Shown here: piece by piece, positions 34,956-43,880 of the stretch
How the letters are laid out: every line of letters starts with the position of its first letter
How positions within the stretch are numbered: the first letter of the stretch is position 1
Assembly: GCF_011516925.1 (NCBI RefSeq)
Contig: NZ_WOTG01000003.1
Span: 1-64,000, forward strand
From: Acetobacter fabarum
GTDB taxonomy: Bacteria; Pseudomonadota; Alphaproteobacteria; Acetobacterales; Acetobacteraceae
Length of the DNA: 64,000 nucleotides
Reading direction: 5' to 3'
Made by a program: the position numbers and the translations under genes
Notes under the pieces: model-generated
What the model was told of the DNA's origin: nothing
Databases searched by the model: none
What the model saw: only the letters and a program-made list of their open reading frames with translations

Positions 34956-35441
34956 ATGGTCAAAGACCCTAAAGTTATTGAACACCTGAACATCCAGCTC
35001 ACCAACGAGCTGACCGCCATCAACCAGTATTTTCTGCATGCCCGCACCCTGCGCCACTGGGGCGTGACCCTGCTGGGCAAAAAAGAATACGAAGAATCCA
35101 TTGAGGAAATGCGTCACGCTGACTGGCTGATCGAACGCATTCTGTACCTGGGCGGCCTGCCCAACGTGCAGCGCCTGAACACGATTCTGATCGGTCAGGA
35201 CGTCAAGGAAATCCTTGAATGCGACATGAAGCTGGAAGAAAAGGCCATGAGCGACCTGCGCGAAGGCATTGCGTACTGCGAAAGCGTGCGTGACTTCGTA
35301 TCCCGCGACCTGCTGCTGAAAATCCTGTCCAATGAAGAAGAACATGAAGACTTCATTGATCGCCAGTTCGACCTGATCAAGCAGATTGGCGTTGAGCGTT
35401 ACATCCAGCTCAACTCCGCCTCCGCTCCTGAGCAGGAATAA
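34956..35441 (+). CDS. bfr: Bacterioferritin
   Basis: This 161-residue subunit forms a 24-mer that stores iron as ferric mineral and binds haem. The full ferroxidase set is visible: E18, E51, H54, E94, E127 and H130, with the haem axial ligand M52 in EEMRHADW. The start is ATG 34956 with GAGAG-type purines upstream. The AT-rich 165-bp leader contains TATTAT at 34910-34915, a possible -10. A hairpin terminator follows. It is separate from the lipoprotein operon. Confidence 0.97.
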   Translation: MVKDPKVIEHLNIQLTNELTAINQYFLHARTLRHWGVTLLGKKEYEESIEEMRHADWLIERILYLGGLPNVQRLNTILIGQDVKEILECDMKLEEKAMSDLREGIAYCESVRDFVSRDLLLKILSNEEEHEDFIDRQFDLIKQIGVERYIQLNSASAPEQE

Positions 35442-35449
35442 AAATTGCC

Positions 35450-35482
35450 CTGCTGCCCGGCTTATAACGAGCCGGGCAGCAG
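35450..35482. terminator. Terminator hairpin between bfr and the HIT-ArsC gene
   Basis: CTGCTGCCCGGCT (35450-35462) pairs with AGCCGGGCAGCAG (35470-35482). It lies between convergent genes and probably serves both. Confidence 0.75.
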
Positions 35483-35497
35483 CCTGCTTTTACCTGC

Positions 35498-36316
35498 TTA
35501 GTTTTTACCCAATGCCGCAGCGTAAAGCTCCGGCTTAAAGCCCACCTGCAAACCCTGCTGCGTTTCAAGCACCGGGCGTTTGATCAGTGTTGGATGGGCG
35601 ACCATAAGGGCTATGGCCCGCTTTTCGGTCAAATCAGCTTTATCGGCATCAGGCAGTTTTCTAAACGTTGTGCCTGCTTTGTTCAGCAGTTTTTCCCACC
35701 CTACCTGTGCGGCCCATGCTTCCAGTTGTTGCGCGGTAACACCGGCCAGTTTGTAGTCATGGAAGATATACGCAACGTCATGCTCTTCCAGCCAGTTGCG
35801 GGCCTTGCGCACGGTATCGCAGTTTTTAATGCCATATAATGTCAATCCGCCAGACACGGTGTTCTCCTTTACGGGACCAATCCCCAAAACATTGCGCATT
35901 TTTTGCATGAATGCTGCATCTTCTGCCAGATTGAACTCCCGCGCCTGCGCAATATTATACGCCACGCATAAAGGCAGTAATCGCTGGGCCTGCGGTTCCG
36001 TTACATAGCGCGGCACAATATGGGTATGCAGCGATGGCGCCTGATTACACCATGTTTCGTAATTAATGCGCGCAGCCCCTGTCACCTCAAGCAAGGCATC
36101 CCCCACCCGCACAACATCCTGCAGGTAGTCCAGCCGCTGCTGGCCTTGCAGGTCATTCACACTGGGCACGGCTGGGTCTGCCAGCAAAATGCAGTATCCT
36201 TCCACCGGCTGCGTATCGGCCACCACCAGCCAGCCGGATGCCATACGGCCGATAACCTTGGGGTAGGCCCCCTTGCGTGCAAGCTCCACGCGCTGCTGTA
36301 TGACATTCTGGGTCAT
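35498..36316 (-). CDS. HIT-domain / ArsC-like (Spx/YffB) fusion protein
   Basis: One continuous 272-residue frame joins two domains. Residues 1-150 resemble a HIT-family nucleotide hydrolase (KVIGRMASGWLVVADTQPVEGYC, LDYLQDVVRVGDALLEVTGAARINYE). The usual H-x-H-x-H reads S95-L-H97-T-H99-IVPRY, so the first His is lost while the catalytic and third His remain. Residues 157-272 are the thioredoxin-fold ArsC/Spx/YffB domain (LTLYGIKNCDTVRKARNWLEE, KLLNKAGTTFRKL, LIKRPVLE) with one Cys (C166) and R247. The combination is unusual. The HIT part may act on dinucleoside polyphosphates and the ArsC part on thiols; neither is proven. It is divergent from the efflux operon. Confidence 0.85.
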   Translation of the reverse strand: MTQNVIQQRVELARKGAYPKVIGRMASGWLVVADTQPVEGYCILLADPAVPSVNDLQGQQRLDYLQDVVRVGDALLEVTGAARINYETWCNQAPSLHTHIVPRYVTEPQAQRLLPLCVAYNIAQAREFNLAEDAAFMQKMRNVLGIGPVKENTVSGGLTLYGIKNCDTVRKARNWLEEHDVAYIFHDYKLAGVTAQQLEAWAAQVGWEKLLNKAGTTFRKLPDADKADLTEKRAIALMVAHPTLIKRPVLETQQGLQVGFKPELYAAALGKN

Positions 36317-36453
36317 TACTTTGCCTCTACGGTGTTGGTGTGGGTTAGTGTAATGTTAACAATTATATCTTATCCGAAAAATGGCACATAAATACCAATA
36401 ATGACTGCATTTTCTTGACAGTAAAAGCATGTTCACGTCCTAATGCCACAACC

Positions 36454-36726
36454 ATGCGCTACCGTCCCCTCCAGCGCGCCATACCTGTTCTGCTTCTGCC
36501 TCTGGCGGGCTGTAAGGTTGCGGGCGCCCCGTCTTTTCCACTGGCTGGAGCCTACTTCCCCAGCTGGATGCTCTGCAGCCTGCTGGGCATTCTGGTGGCA
36601 GTGGGTTTGCGCGTGCTGTTCCTTGCCACGGATATTGACGCCCTGCTCCGCCTGCGGCTGTTCACCTATGTCTCGCTTGGCACCATAACGGGCCTGCTGT
36701 TCTGGCTTTTGGCATTTGGGCCGTAA
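36454..36726 (+). CDS. YtcA-family small lipoprotein
   Basis: The 90-residue product starts at 36454, with a lipobox LLPLAGC (C20), and has two membrane helices (about 37-55 and 68-86). Small proteins of this type sit directly before hlyD/fusC genes in fusaric-acid/aromatic-acid efflux operons, which matches the gene order here (4 bp to hlyD). The function is unknown. TTGACA at 36415-36420 may be part of its promoter. Confidence 0.7.
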   Translation: MRYRPLQRAIPVLLLPLAGCKVAGAPSFPLAGAYFPSWMLCSLLGILVAVGLRVLFLATDIDALLRLRLFTYVSLGTITGLLFWLLAFGP

Positions 36727-36729
36727 CGC

Positions 36730-37779
36730 ATGAAAAAAATATCCCTTTCCAACCGCAACCCCATTGGCCTTGCTGTAGCTGTGCTCTGCATTGCGGCGGC
36801 CTCTGCGCTTGGCTACTACGTTCTGGGGCAGGATGAATCCTACCCTTCCACCGATAGCGGAACGGTAGATGCCGAGCTGGTGCATATTGCCTCCACTGTT
36901 GGTGGGCGGTTGCAGGCTTTGAATGTGCATGTCAACCAGTCGGTCAAGAAGGGGGATGTGCTTTATCAGCTGGACCCTGAACCCTATAATCTGGCGGTGC
37001 AGCAGGCCACAGCCGGACTGGCGCTGACACAGGCAGGGGTAGAGCAGCAGCAGCGTCTGGTTGCCGTGGAAGCCGCCAATGCCGACATTGCCAAAAATCA
37101 GGCTGCCCGGGCCAAAACCAACCATGACCTTGCCGCCCGCACCGTGGAGCGCCTGCGCCCACTGGCCAGCAAATCCTATATTCCGTGGCAGCAATATGAT
37201 CAGGCTCAGGTTGCCCTGCATGATTCGGGCATTACTCTGGACCAGAGCCACCTGCAGGCCACAGCAGCACAGGTTGCTGTTGGGGACCTGAACAGCTCCA
37301 TTGCCGCCCGGCAAGTAGCCGAGGCTACGCTGGCCCAAGCCCGGTACGCCCTGCGCCAGACCACCGTTACGGCCCCAGCTGATGGTTATGTGACCAGCCT
37401 GCGGGTTATTCCGGGGGAAGTGCTTATTCCCTCGCAGGTTCTGTTTACGCTCATCGCCAATGACGGCTGGTTTGTTACCGCCAACATGCGTGAAGGCACG
37501 CTCCATGCCATTCACCCGGGCGACTGCGCCACGGTTTACTCCATGATTAACAGGAACACCCCCATACGCGGCCATGTGGAAAGCATTGGCTGGGGGGTGT
37601 TTTCCGCTGATTCCGCAGGTTTGAGCCGCACTTTGCCTTTTGTCCCGCGGGAGATGGACTGGGTGCATGTGGCCCAGCGTTTTCCTGTTCGGATCAGGCT
37701 GGAACAGGCCAACCCGCAACTGCTGCGGCTTGGAGCCACAGCCACAGTGGAAATACGCCATGGCGCCGCCTGCGACTGA
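36730..37779 (+). CDS. HlyD/EmrA-type membrane-fusion protein
   Basis: This is the periplasmic adaptor of a tripartite efflux pump. Its 349 residues begin with one membrane helix (about 14-32), then a biotinyl-lipoyl-like domain (GTVDAELVHIASTVGGRLQAL, VNQSVKKGDVLYQLDP), a long coiled-coil hairpin (about 85-205) and a beta-barrel (TVTAPADGYVTSLRVIPGE). It belongs with the FUSC-type pump and TolC-like channel that follow. Its end overlaps the fusC start by 20 bp. Confidence 0.92.
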   Translation: MKKISLSNRNPIGLAVAVLCIAAASALGYYVLGQDESYPSTDSGTVDAELVHIASTVGGRLQALNVHVNQSVKKGDVLYQLDPEPYNLAVQQATAGLALTQAGVEQQQRLVAVEAANADIAKNQAARAKTNHDLAARTVERLRPLASKSYIPWQQYDQAQVALHDSGITLDQSHLQATAAQVAVGDLNSSIAARQVAEATLAQARYALRQTTVTAPADGYVTSLRVIPGEVLIPSQVLFTLIANDGWFVTANMREGTLHAIHPGDCATVYSMINRNTPIRGHVESIGWGVFSADSAGLSRTLPFVPREMDWVHVAQRFPVRIRLEQANPQLLRLGATATVEIRHGAACD

Positions 37780-39556
37780 CACAGGCAAAAGCACTCTGGC
37801 CCGGATATGGTGGCTGATCCGCGCGCCCCTGCCGGGCCGTGGCGGCCACAGCCTGCGCATGGCCGCCGCCTGCACCATGGTCGTGCTGATTGGTGAGATC
37901 TGGCAGATCCCCGATGTGGCCGTGCCCGCCCTGTGCACCATGGCTATCTGGCAAAAAGACCGCACGACCAACATGCTGGCAGGTGTTGCGGTCAACCTTT
38001 TGATCGTGGCCATTCTGGCACTACTTTTTGTGCTGATCCATCTGACACTGGACCATCCGTTTGGTCAGGTCGTGGCGATCATGCTGCTGTCCTTCTGCTT
38101 CTTTTTTCTGGGGTCAGCCAGCAAGCTCAAGCCTGTTGCCTACCTTCTGGGCTTGATTGTTGTCTTTGCCCTGGTTGTTGCCGACCAGGTCCCGATTGGG
38201 GAAATTGCAACCCGCGCCCTGCTTTATGCCGACCTGTTCATTCTGGTTCCCGGCGCGGTGATGATTGTGTGCGGCCCGCTCATATGCCCTTCCCCCGCAA
38301 CACTGATGATGCGTGAAATTGCCGCACGCCTGCGCTTATGCGCCACATTACTCGAACAGCCTGACAGCTACCAGCTGGACTACGCCCGCGCCACATTGCG
38401 TGCAGGAGCCAGCGGCATGCTCAAACTGCTGAAAATGGCAAAGCTGGAGAAGATTCTTCACAAGGACCCGCTTGCCCATCTGGAGCAGTCCGCCTACTCC
38501 AGTGTTGCGGCCCTTGCGTTGGCCCACACGGCCTTTCGGGATGGGGAAGAACAGCCAGACACTCTGGAATTTTCACAAACCCTGCGCGATATGGCAGAAA
38601 TTTTTTCGCATAATGGCTACCCGCAGGATATTCCTCGCCTCAACGCACCAGACCATGCGCCCGCACTGGCCCAACTAGCCAATGTGCTGCATGGTTTTAC
38701 TGAGCCGGTCCTTCCCGCAACACAGAACACACCAGTACCTGAGCCAAAATCGGGCTTTTTTACCCCAGATGCCTTCAGCAACCCCGAACACGTGCGCTTT
38801 GCCGTCAAAGGCACGGTGGCTGTGCTGATCAGCTATTTTATCTTTATCATCCTCAGCTGGCCGGGCATCCACACCTGTATCATCACCTGTTTTATTGTTG
38901 CCCTGCCAACCGTGGGGGAAATGACAACAAAGCTGCGGCTACGTATTAGCGGGGCACTGGTTGGAGGGGCCATTGGCATTGCCTCCATTATTTTTGTCAT
39001 GCCCCATCTTTATAATATTGCGGCTTTTCTACTGCTGATTTTTGTTGTGTCCCTTTTTGCCTCATGGATCAAAAATGGGGATGAGCGCATAGCCTATGCA
39101 GGCTTCCAGATTGGCCTTGCCTTTTTTCTGAGCGACCTTAAAGGCTACGGCCCCACGACAGATATGACCACGGCCCGTGACCGTATTATCGGTATTCTGC
39201 TTGGCAATTTTATAACCTACGCCGTTTTTGTCACTTTCTGGCCCTCCAGCGCATACGGCCCCATTGCCCAGCGCTTTAGCAGTTTGCTTGATGCCTTAAA
39301 AAAACAGATCACCACCCCCGACCCCGCCGAACATACCCGGCTGGCTGCCACCGTTCAGGAAGACCTGTCCAGCGCGGAGCGTGCTCTGGAACTGGCCGAA
39401 GCCGAGCCCCAACACATGCGTGCACGCATGCCGCTTTTGCCCATTTACGCCACGTTAACACGGCAGGCCGCCATTGCCGCCGAGGATGGGCTACTGCCCT
39501 CCCGGCAACAGGCCGTTCAGCAACACATACAGGACATGGAACAGGCCCTGACATGA
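37760..39556 (+). CDS. FUSC-family (AaeB/fusaric acid resistance) efflux protein
   Basis: The 598-residue inner-membrane protein has two blocks of about six helices (30-190 and 355-480) around a cytoplasmic segment, the layout of the FUSC/AaeB family that exports aromatic acids and weak organic acids. It overlaps the hlyD gene by 20 bp and the tolC gene by ATGA. Export of toxic acids fits an acetic acid producer, but the true substrate is not visible. Confidence 0.88.
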   Translation: MAPPATDTGKSTLARIWWLIRAPLPGRGGHSLRMAAACTMVVLIGEIWQIPDVAVPALCTMAIWQKDRTTNMLAGVAVNLLIVAILALLFVLIHLTLDHPFGQVVAIMLLSFCFFFLGSASKLKPVAYLLGLIVVFALVVADQVPIGEIATRALLYADLFILVPGAVMIVCGPLICPSPATLMMREIAARLRLCATLLEQPDSYQLDYARATLRAGASGMLKLLKMAKLEKILHKDPLAHLEQSAYSSVAALALAHTAFRDGEEQPDTLEFSQTLRDMAEIFSHNGYPQDIPRLNAPDHAPALAQLANVLHGFTEPVLPATQNTPVPEPKSGFFTPDAFSNPEHVRFAVKGTVAVLISYFIFIILSWPGIHTCIITCFIVALPTVGEMTTKLRLRISGALVGGAIGIASIIFVMPHLYNIAAFLLLIFVVSLFASWIKNGDERIAYAGFQIGLAFFLSDLKGYGPTTDMTTARDRIIGILLGNFITYAVFVTFWPSSAYGPIAQRFSSLLDALKKQITTPDPAEHTRLAATVQEDLSSAERALELAEAEPQHMRARMPLLPIYATLTRQAAIAAEDGLLPSRQQAVQQHIQDMEQALT

Positions 39557-41163
39557 CACACCGCGCCCCGCCCCCGGTCCTGCTTGGCCTTCCCTGCCTT
39601 CTGCTTGGCCTTTCAGGCTGTGCCACACAGGCGCTTGAGAGCGCTCCTGCCCGGCCAGACATGCCCTGGCAGCCCAACATTGCCGCCAATGGGGAGCTTC
39701 TGCCCGGCAAGGCTGGACGCCGGGGGCTTATGCTCCCCCCCGGCTACGTACTGCCCGCAAACCATGCCCTTGCCCCCCGCCCGGCAGATAGCAACATCAA
39801 CACCTCGCACATCTATACGCTGCCCGAACTCATTGATATTGCCCAGTCCAACAACCCCAGCACACGCCGGGCCTGGAATGCCGCGCGCGATGCCGCATTG
39901 GCCGTGGGCATTGCCCGCACCACCTACGTGCCCCACCTTACGGCCTCCATTGTTGGGGGGTATGGCACCCGGCACAACAACAACTCCTTTAGTGTTGAAA
40001 ACGGCGGGCTGGCTGGCAACATTATCAACAACACCAACACTCCACGCACCCAGAATAACGGGCATGGTGAAGTGCAAACGCTGAACATGGAATGGCTGCT
40101 GTTTGACTTTGGCAAGCGCGAAGCCATGATTGATGCCGCATCCCAATTACAACTCGCCAGCAACGTGCTGTTTACCGCTGCCCACCAGAAGGTCATTTAC
40201 GGTGTTACACTGGCCTTTTATACGCATGCCGCAGCCGTAGCCCGTGCAGGGCTGGTAGAGCAGGCACTGCGCAATGCCCGCAATGTGCAGGCCGCAGCCG
40301 AGGCGCGCCTGCATCAGGGCCAAGGGACAATTGTGGATGTCGCCCAGACCCAGCAGATGACCGCACAGGCCGAACTCCGTCTGGTTCAGGCCCAGAACGG
40401 GATTGAAAACACGTATCTGGAACTCATGACCTCCATGGGTATTTCCCCCTCCACCCAGCTACGCACGCAGGACGTGGCAGGGCGCCCACTTAACATTAAC
40501 GACATGCGCATGACGGATGACATGATCCGCACGGCCGTTTCCCAACGGCCGGATGTACTGGCCGCCTATGCTGCGGCCAAGGCGGCGCGCAGCAATGTAA
40601 CGGCAGCAAAAGCCGAGTTCTTGCCAAAAGTTTTTGTTACCGGCAACGTGGCCTATACAACCGGGCATCTGGCGCTTTCCTCCGTGCCTGGTGCGGGGTC
40701 AGATTCATCACCAACCCTTAATCTGTCCTCCAACAACTTCAGCAGTCTTGTGCTGGGGGGTATTTCGGTCCCGATTTTTGATGGCGGGATGCGTGCCGCC
40801 GTGCTGAAGCAGGTTCAGAACCGGGCAGACAGCACACAGGTTACTCTGGAGCAAACGCTGGACGACTCCGCCAAGCAGATTGTCGCGGCAGAAAACGGCC
40901 TGCACACAGGGTTGAGCGCTTACCGGGCCGCCACCAAGCTGGAAGCCGCAGCCCAAACCAGTTTTGATGCCGCCTTTACAGCCTACCGCAGTGGTGTTGG
41001 GTCCATAACACCCGCAACACTCGCCCAAAGCGGGCTGCTCGATGCCCAGCTCGCCCAGTCGGATGCGTATTATGCCGCCCTTATTGCAGCTGCCAGCCTT
41101 GGCTTTGCAACCGGCGCCATTGGCAATGTGCCAGATCAGGGGGTGGATGAACCTGCCCGGTAA
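39553..41163 (+). CDS. TolC-family outer-membrane efflux lipoprotein
   Basis: This is the outer-membrane channel of the pump, 536 residues. The signal ends in a lipobox LGLSGC (C23), so it is probably lipid-anchored like NodT/OprM. The twin repeats of the TolC fold are visible (LPELIDIAQSNNPSTRRAW and DMIRTAVSQRPDVLAAYAAA). It completes the ytcA-hlyD-fusC-tolC operon. It converges with tag with a 28-bp overlap of 3' ends. Confidence 0.9.
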   Translation: MTHRAPPPVLLGLPCLLLGLSGCATQALESAPARPDMPWQPNIAANGELLPGKAGRRGLMLPPGYVLPANHALAPRPADSNINTSHIYTLPELIDIAQSNNPSTRRAWNAARDAALAVGIARTTYVPHLTASIVGGYGTRHNNNSFSVENGGLAGNIINNTNTPRTQNNGHGEVQTLNMEWLLFDFGKREAMIDAASQLQLASNVLFTAAHQKVIYGVTLAFYTHAAAVARAGLVEQALRNARNVQAAAEARLHQGQGTIVDVAQTQQMTAQAELRLVQAQNGIENTYLELMTSMGISPSTQLRTQDVAGRPLNINDMRMTDDMIRTAVSQRPDVLAAYAAAKAARSNVTAAKAEFLPKVFVTGNVAYTTGHLALSSVPGAGSDSSPTLNLSSNNFSSLVLGGISVPIFDGGMRAAVLKQVQNRADSTQVTLEQTLDDSAKQIVAAENGLHTGLSAYRAATKLEAAAQTSFDAAFTAYRSGVGSITPATLAQSGLLDAQLAQSDAYYAALIAAASLGFATGAIGNVPDQGVDEPAR

Positions 41164-41714
41164 CAAAAACACGTGGCCTCGTGCCCATCCAGCATACCAA
41201 CCGCCTGCATCCATGCCTGCACGGTTGTAGGGCCAACAAAGCGGAACCCTTTATGCTTAAGGGCTTTTGCAACGGTTACGGATAAAGGGGAATGTGGCTC
41301 CAGCCCGCTCCCGCGCTCATGGGCCTGTGCCGTGCGCACCATGCCCCACGCAAACGTGGCAAAATCCTCCCCCCGTTCCTGCATGGCAAGCCATGCCTGC
41401 GCATTGGCTACAGTCGCGGCAATTTTGGCGCGGGAGCGGATAATGCCTGCATCCCCCATAAGCCGTGCCTGATCATCCTGTGTAAACGCGGCAACCCTGT
41501 GCGGGTCAAACCCACAAAAAGCGCGCCGAAAATTCTCACGCTTTTGTAAAACAGTATTCCATGACAACCCGGCCTGAAAGGTTTCCAGCACCAGCGCCTC
41601 CCATAAAGCGCGGCTGTCGGTAACGGGTTGGCCCCATTCCTGGTCATGGTATGCGCGGAGCAGAGCATTGGATTCGGCCCACCCACAGCGCACCAGCGCA
41701 CCAGAGCTGCTCAT
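41136..41714 (-). CDS. tag: DNA-3-methyladenine glycosylase I
   Basis: The 192-residue base-excision enzyme removes 3-methyladenine from DNA. Seen are the zinc-ligand segments RCGWAES and HEATCFC, YHDQEWGQP, and the helix with LETFQAGLSWNTVLQKRE containing the catalytic-site Glu. Length and order are typical. It is the last gene of a minus-strand run after arsR, but its link to that locus may be chance. Confidence 0.94.
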   Translation of the reverse strand: MSSSGALVRCGWAESNALLRAYHDQEWGQPVTDSRALWEALVLETFQAGLSWNTVLQKRENFRRAFCGFDPHRVAAFTQDDQARLMGDAGIIRSRAKIAATVANAQAWLAMQERGEDFATFAWGMVRTAQAHERGSGLEPHSPLSVTVAKALKHKGFRFVGPTTVQAWMQAVGMLDGHEATCFCYRAGSSTP

Positions 41715-41726
41715 CCCCTGCCCGTA

Positions 41727-42152
41727 TTACGAACGTGGCACATCTGGCGTGCGGATAAAGGCGAACTGCGCCCCTCCCTCCGCTTCCCGCTGGGCTGTGG
41801 TGCGGCGGGATGCGGCATACCGTTCGGATACGGCCCGCAGGGCAGGCAGAGCAGCACGGTCCCCACGAAGCAGCCCGATAAGGGCACGCACACGCAGGGA
41901 TTCCTCCTCACTGGCAAGGCTGTAATGGATTGTGCGGGATTCGCGCCTTGGCACCACAATTTCTGCCCGCCGCAAAGCCCCGAGTTGCTGGCTGAGCGTA
42001 GGCTGGCCAATGCCGGTGCAGGATTCCAGCTCCCCCACGGCAAGGGAGCCCTGCTCCAGCAGTGCATCCAGAATCATCAACCGCTGTGGCTGGGCAAACA
42101 GCTTCATCCGTTCCACAAGCTGCCGGGCTTCTTCCACCCCCAGAGCACTCAT
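41727..42152 (-). CDS. ArsR-family repressor, BigR/SqrR-like
   Basis: The 141-residue winged-helix repressor has its recognition helix in IGQPTLSQQLGALRRAEIV and MKLFAQPQRLMILDALL before it. Its neighbours, an MBL hydrolase and a TauE exporter, resemble the BigR biofilm/sulfide operon, where a pair of cysteines senses persulfide. Only one Cys (C45, in ELESCTG) is present here; the second is absent, so sensing would need another residue or a dimer disulfide. It is coupled by ATGA to the peroxiredoxin gene and probably binds the divergent region at 42.81-42.91 kb. Confidence 0.85.
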   Translation of the reverse strand: MSALGVEEARQLVERMKLFAQPQRLMILDALLEQGSLAVGELESCTGIGQPTLSQQLGALRRAEIVVPRRESRTIHYSLASEEESLRVRALIGLLRGDRAALPALRAVSERYAASRRTTAQREAEGGAQFAFIRTPDVPRS

Positions 42153-42808
42153 GCCTCGGTATCCTTGCTCATGTTCATGAACCAGTCTGGCCCCGCAGCT
42201 ATGACATCTTCATGTGTCTGACCTGTGGGGAGCACCACATCCGCCCCCGGCGTCCAGCCTTCGGGGGTCATGACATCCCCCCGCTCAACCCGTTGCAGGG
42301 CACGCAGCACCCGCAGCATTTCCGCCACGGAGCGGCCAACCGTTGCGGGGTACCATGTGATCACGCGCACAATACCGTTGGGGTCTATAAAATACGCGGC
42401 GCGCACGGTCGCGCTATTGCGCGCATCCAGATCAAGCATACCGTAGGCACGAGCAATGGCCAGCGAAGGGTCTTCAATAACAGGAAAGGAAACAGTGACG
42501 CCAAAACGCACCCGTATGGCTTCCAGCCATGCCAGATGGGCAGGCAGGCTATCCACCGACAGGCCGACCAATGCGCAGTCCATGGCCTCAAACTGGGGAA
42601 CAGCCCGCGCCATGGCAATAAATTCGCTGGTGCAGACCGGCGTAAAGTCCGCTGGGTGCGAAAACAGAATAACCCACCGCCCACGCAAACTGCTGAGCGT
42701 AAAATCCCCCTGCGTGGTGCGGGCCGTAAAATCAGGTGCTGCATCCCCGATCTTCAGGGACGAGGAGAGGGGCACCAAAGGGCAGGCATCTGCTATGCGA
42801 TCGTTCAT
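42149..42808 (-). CDS. 1-Cys peroxiredoxin (Prx6-type)
   Basis: This thiol peroxidase of 219 residues reduces H2O2, organic hydroperoxides or persulfides. The peroxidatic Cys is C59 in HPADFTPVCTSE. No resolving Cys is in the 2-Cys position and the long C-terminal domain is of the Prx6 type (WYPATVGRSVAEMLRVLRAL). It is the first gene of a two-gene unit with the ArsR repressor and divergent from the MBL hydrolase gene, which suggests a common control by sulfur or oxidant stress. Confidence 0.93.
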   Translation of the reverse strand: MNDRIADACPLVPLSSSLKIGDAAPDFTARTTQGDFTLSSLRGRWVILFSHPADFTPVCTSEFIAMARAVPQFEAMDCALVGLSVDSLPAHLAWLEAIRVRFGVTVSFPVIEDPSLAIARAYGMLDLDARNSATVRAAYFIDPNGIVRVITWYPATVGRSVAEMLRVLRALQRVERGDVMTPEGWTPGADVVLPTGQTHEDVIAAGPDWFMNMSKDTEA

Positions 42809-42856
42809 GGCAGTTTCCTTTACGCGAAATCCTGATCTTGACGCAAGATGGTTTCA

Positions 42857-42889
42857 TATTTAGTGAAATAAAATATACACTGTTACAGT
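42857..42889. promoter_or_regulatory. Candidate operators in the divergent sulfur-locus promoter
   Basis: Two perfect short inverted repeats lie in an AT-rich stretch between the divergent genes: TATTT-AGTG-AAATA at 42857-42870 (flanked by TTTCA/TGAAA) and ACTGT-T-ACAGT at 42879-42889. AT-rich dyads are the known type of site for BigR-like repressors. Binding is inference. Confidence 0.5.
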
Positions 42890-42914
42890 AAATTATAAAC
42901 AGTTGGAGTCTCCC

Positions 42915-43841
42915 ATGTCGGACACCGCCATCACAACAGCAACGGCCCAGATTCTGATGATGCTCCGCCATCCACAGACCCGCCCTGTGGTGCAGAGTTT
43001 TTTTGACCCGGCCACCTTTACCGCAAGCCATGTTGTGCATGACCCGGCAACAAAGGAGGCTGCTGTCATTGACAGCGTTCTGGATTATGACGCCGCATCT
43101 GGCCGGACCAATTACACCTCTGCCCAGCAGATTGTGGATTATGTTAAAGCGCAGGGCCTGAACGTGATCTGGCAGCTGGAAACACACGCCCATGCCGACC
43201 ACCTTTCTGCCGCGCCGTGGTTGCAGGAGCAGCTTGGCGGCAAGTTGGGCATCGGGGCGGATATTGTGCGGGTGCAGGAGGTATTTGGAAAAATATTCAA
43301 CGCCGGCACGGAATTTGCGCGCGATGGCTCCCAGTTCAACCACCTGTTCAAGGATGGAGAGCAGTTCAAGCTGGGGAATCTGGACTGTATTGCCCTGCAT
43401 GTTCCCGGCCACACCCCGGCGGACATGGCCTTTGTTATCGGGGATGCCGCCTTTATCGGGGACACACTGTTCATGCCCGATTACGGCACCGCCCGGGCGG
43501 ACTTCCCCGGTGGGGATGCCCGCATGCTCTACCGCTCCATCCGCCGCCTGCTAACCCTGCCCCCCCAGACACGCCTGTTTTTGTGCCATGATTACAAGGC
43601 CCCCGGACGCGATACCTTTGCGTGGGAAACGACCGTAGGGGCCGAACGCGAACACAACATTCATGTGCATGATGGCGTGGACGAAGAAGCTTTTGTGGCC
43701 ATGCGCACCACGCGGGATGCCACTCTGGACCTGCCGAACCTGATCATGCCCTCCGTGCAGGTCAATATTCGGGGGGGGCACATGCCCGAGCCGGAAGATA
43801 ACGGGGTTAGCTATATCAAAATCCCTGTAAACCGCCTGTAA
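42915..43841 (+). CDS. MBL-fold hydrolase, Blh/persulfide-dioxygenase-like
   Basis: The 308-residue metallo-beta-lactamase-fold protein resembles Blh of BigR operons and ETHE1-type persulfide dioxygenases, which oxidise glutathione persulfide to sulfite. Metal ligands are in THAHADHLSAA (H91, H93, D95, H96), then HVPGHTPADMAF, GDTLFMPDYGTARADFPGG and FLCHDYKAPGR. No rhodanese domain is fused. The start is ATG 42915 with GGAG upstream. It is followed 39 bp later by a TauE-type exporter, as in bigR operons. Confidence 0.88.
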   Translation: MSDTAITTATAQILMMLRHPQTRPVVQSFFDPATFTASHVVHDPATKEAAVIDSVLDYDAASGRTNYTSAQQIVDYVKAQGLNVIWQLETHAHADHLSAAPWLQEQLGGKLGIGADIVRVQEVFGKIFNAGTEFARDGSQFNHLFKDGEQFKLGNLDCIALHVPGHTPADMAFVIGDAAFIGDTLFMPDYGTARADFPGGDARMLYRSIRRLLTLPPQTRLFLCHDYKAPGRDTFAWETTVGAEREHNIHVHDGVDEEAFVAMRTTRDATLDLPNLIMPSVQVNIRGGHMPEPEDNGVSYIKIPVNRL

Positions 43842-43880
43842 GCACCCCAGCGCCCTGACCACGCACACCCCGGAGTTCCC

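Noticed and set aside
36433-38013. 526-codon open frame opposite the efflux operon
   Set aside because: It runs antisense through three real genes and has no family resemblance.
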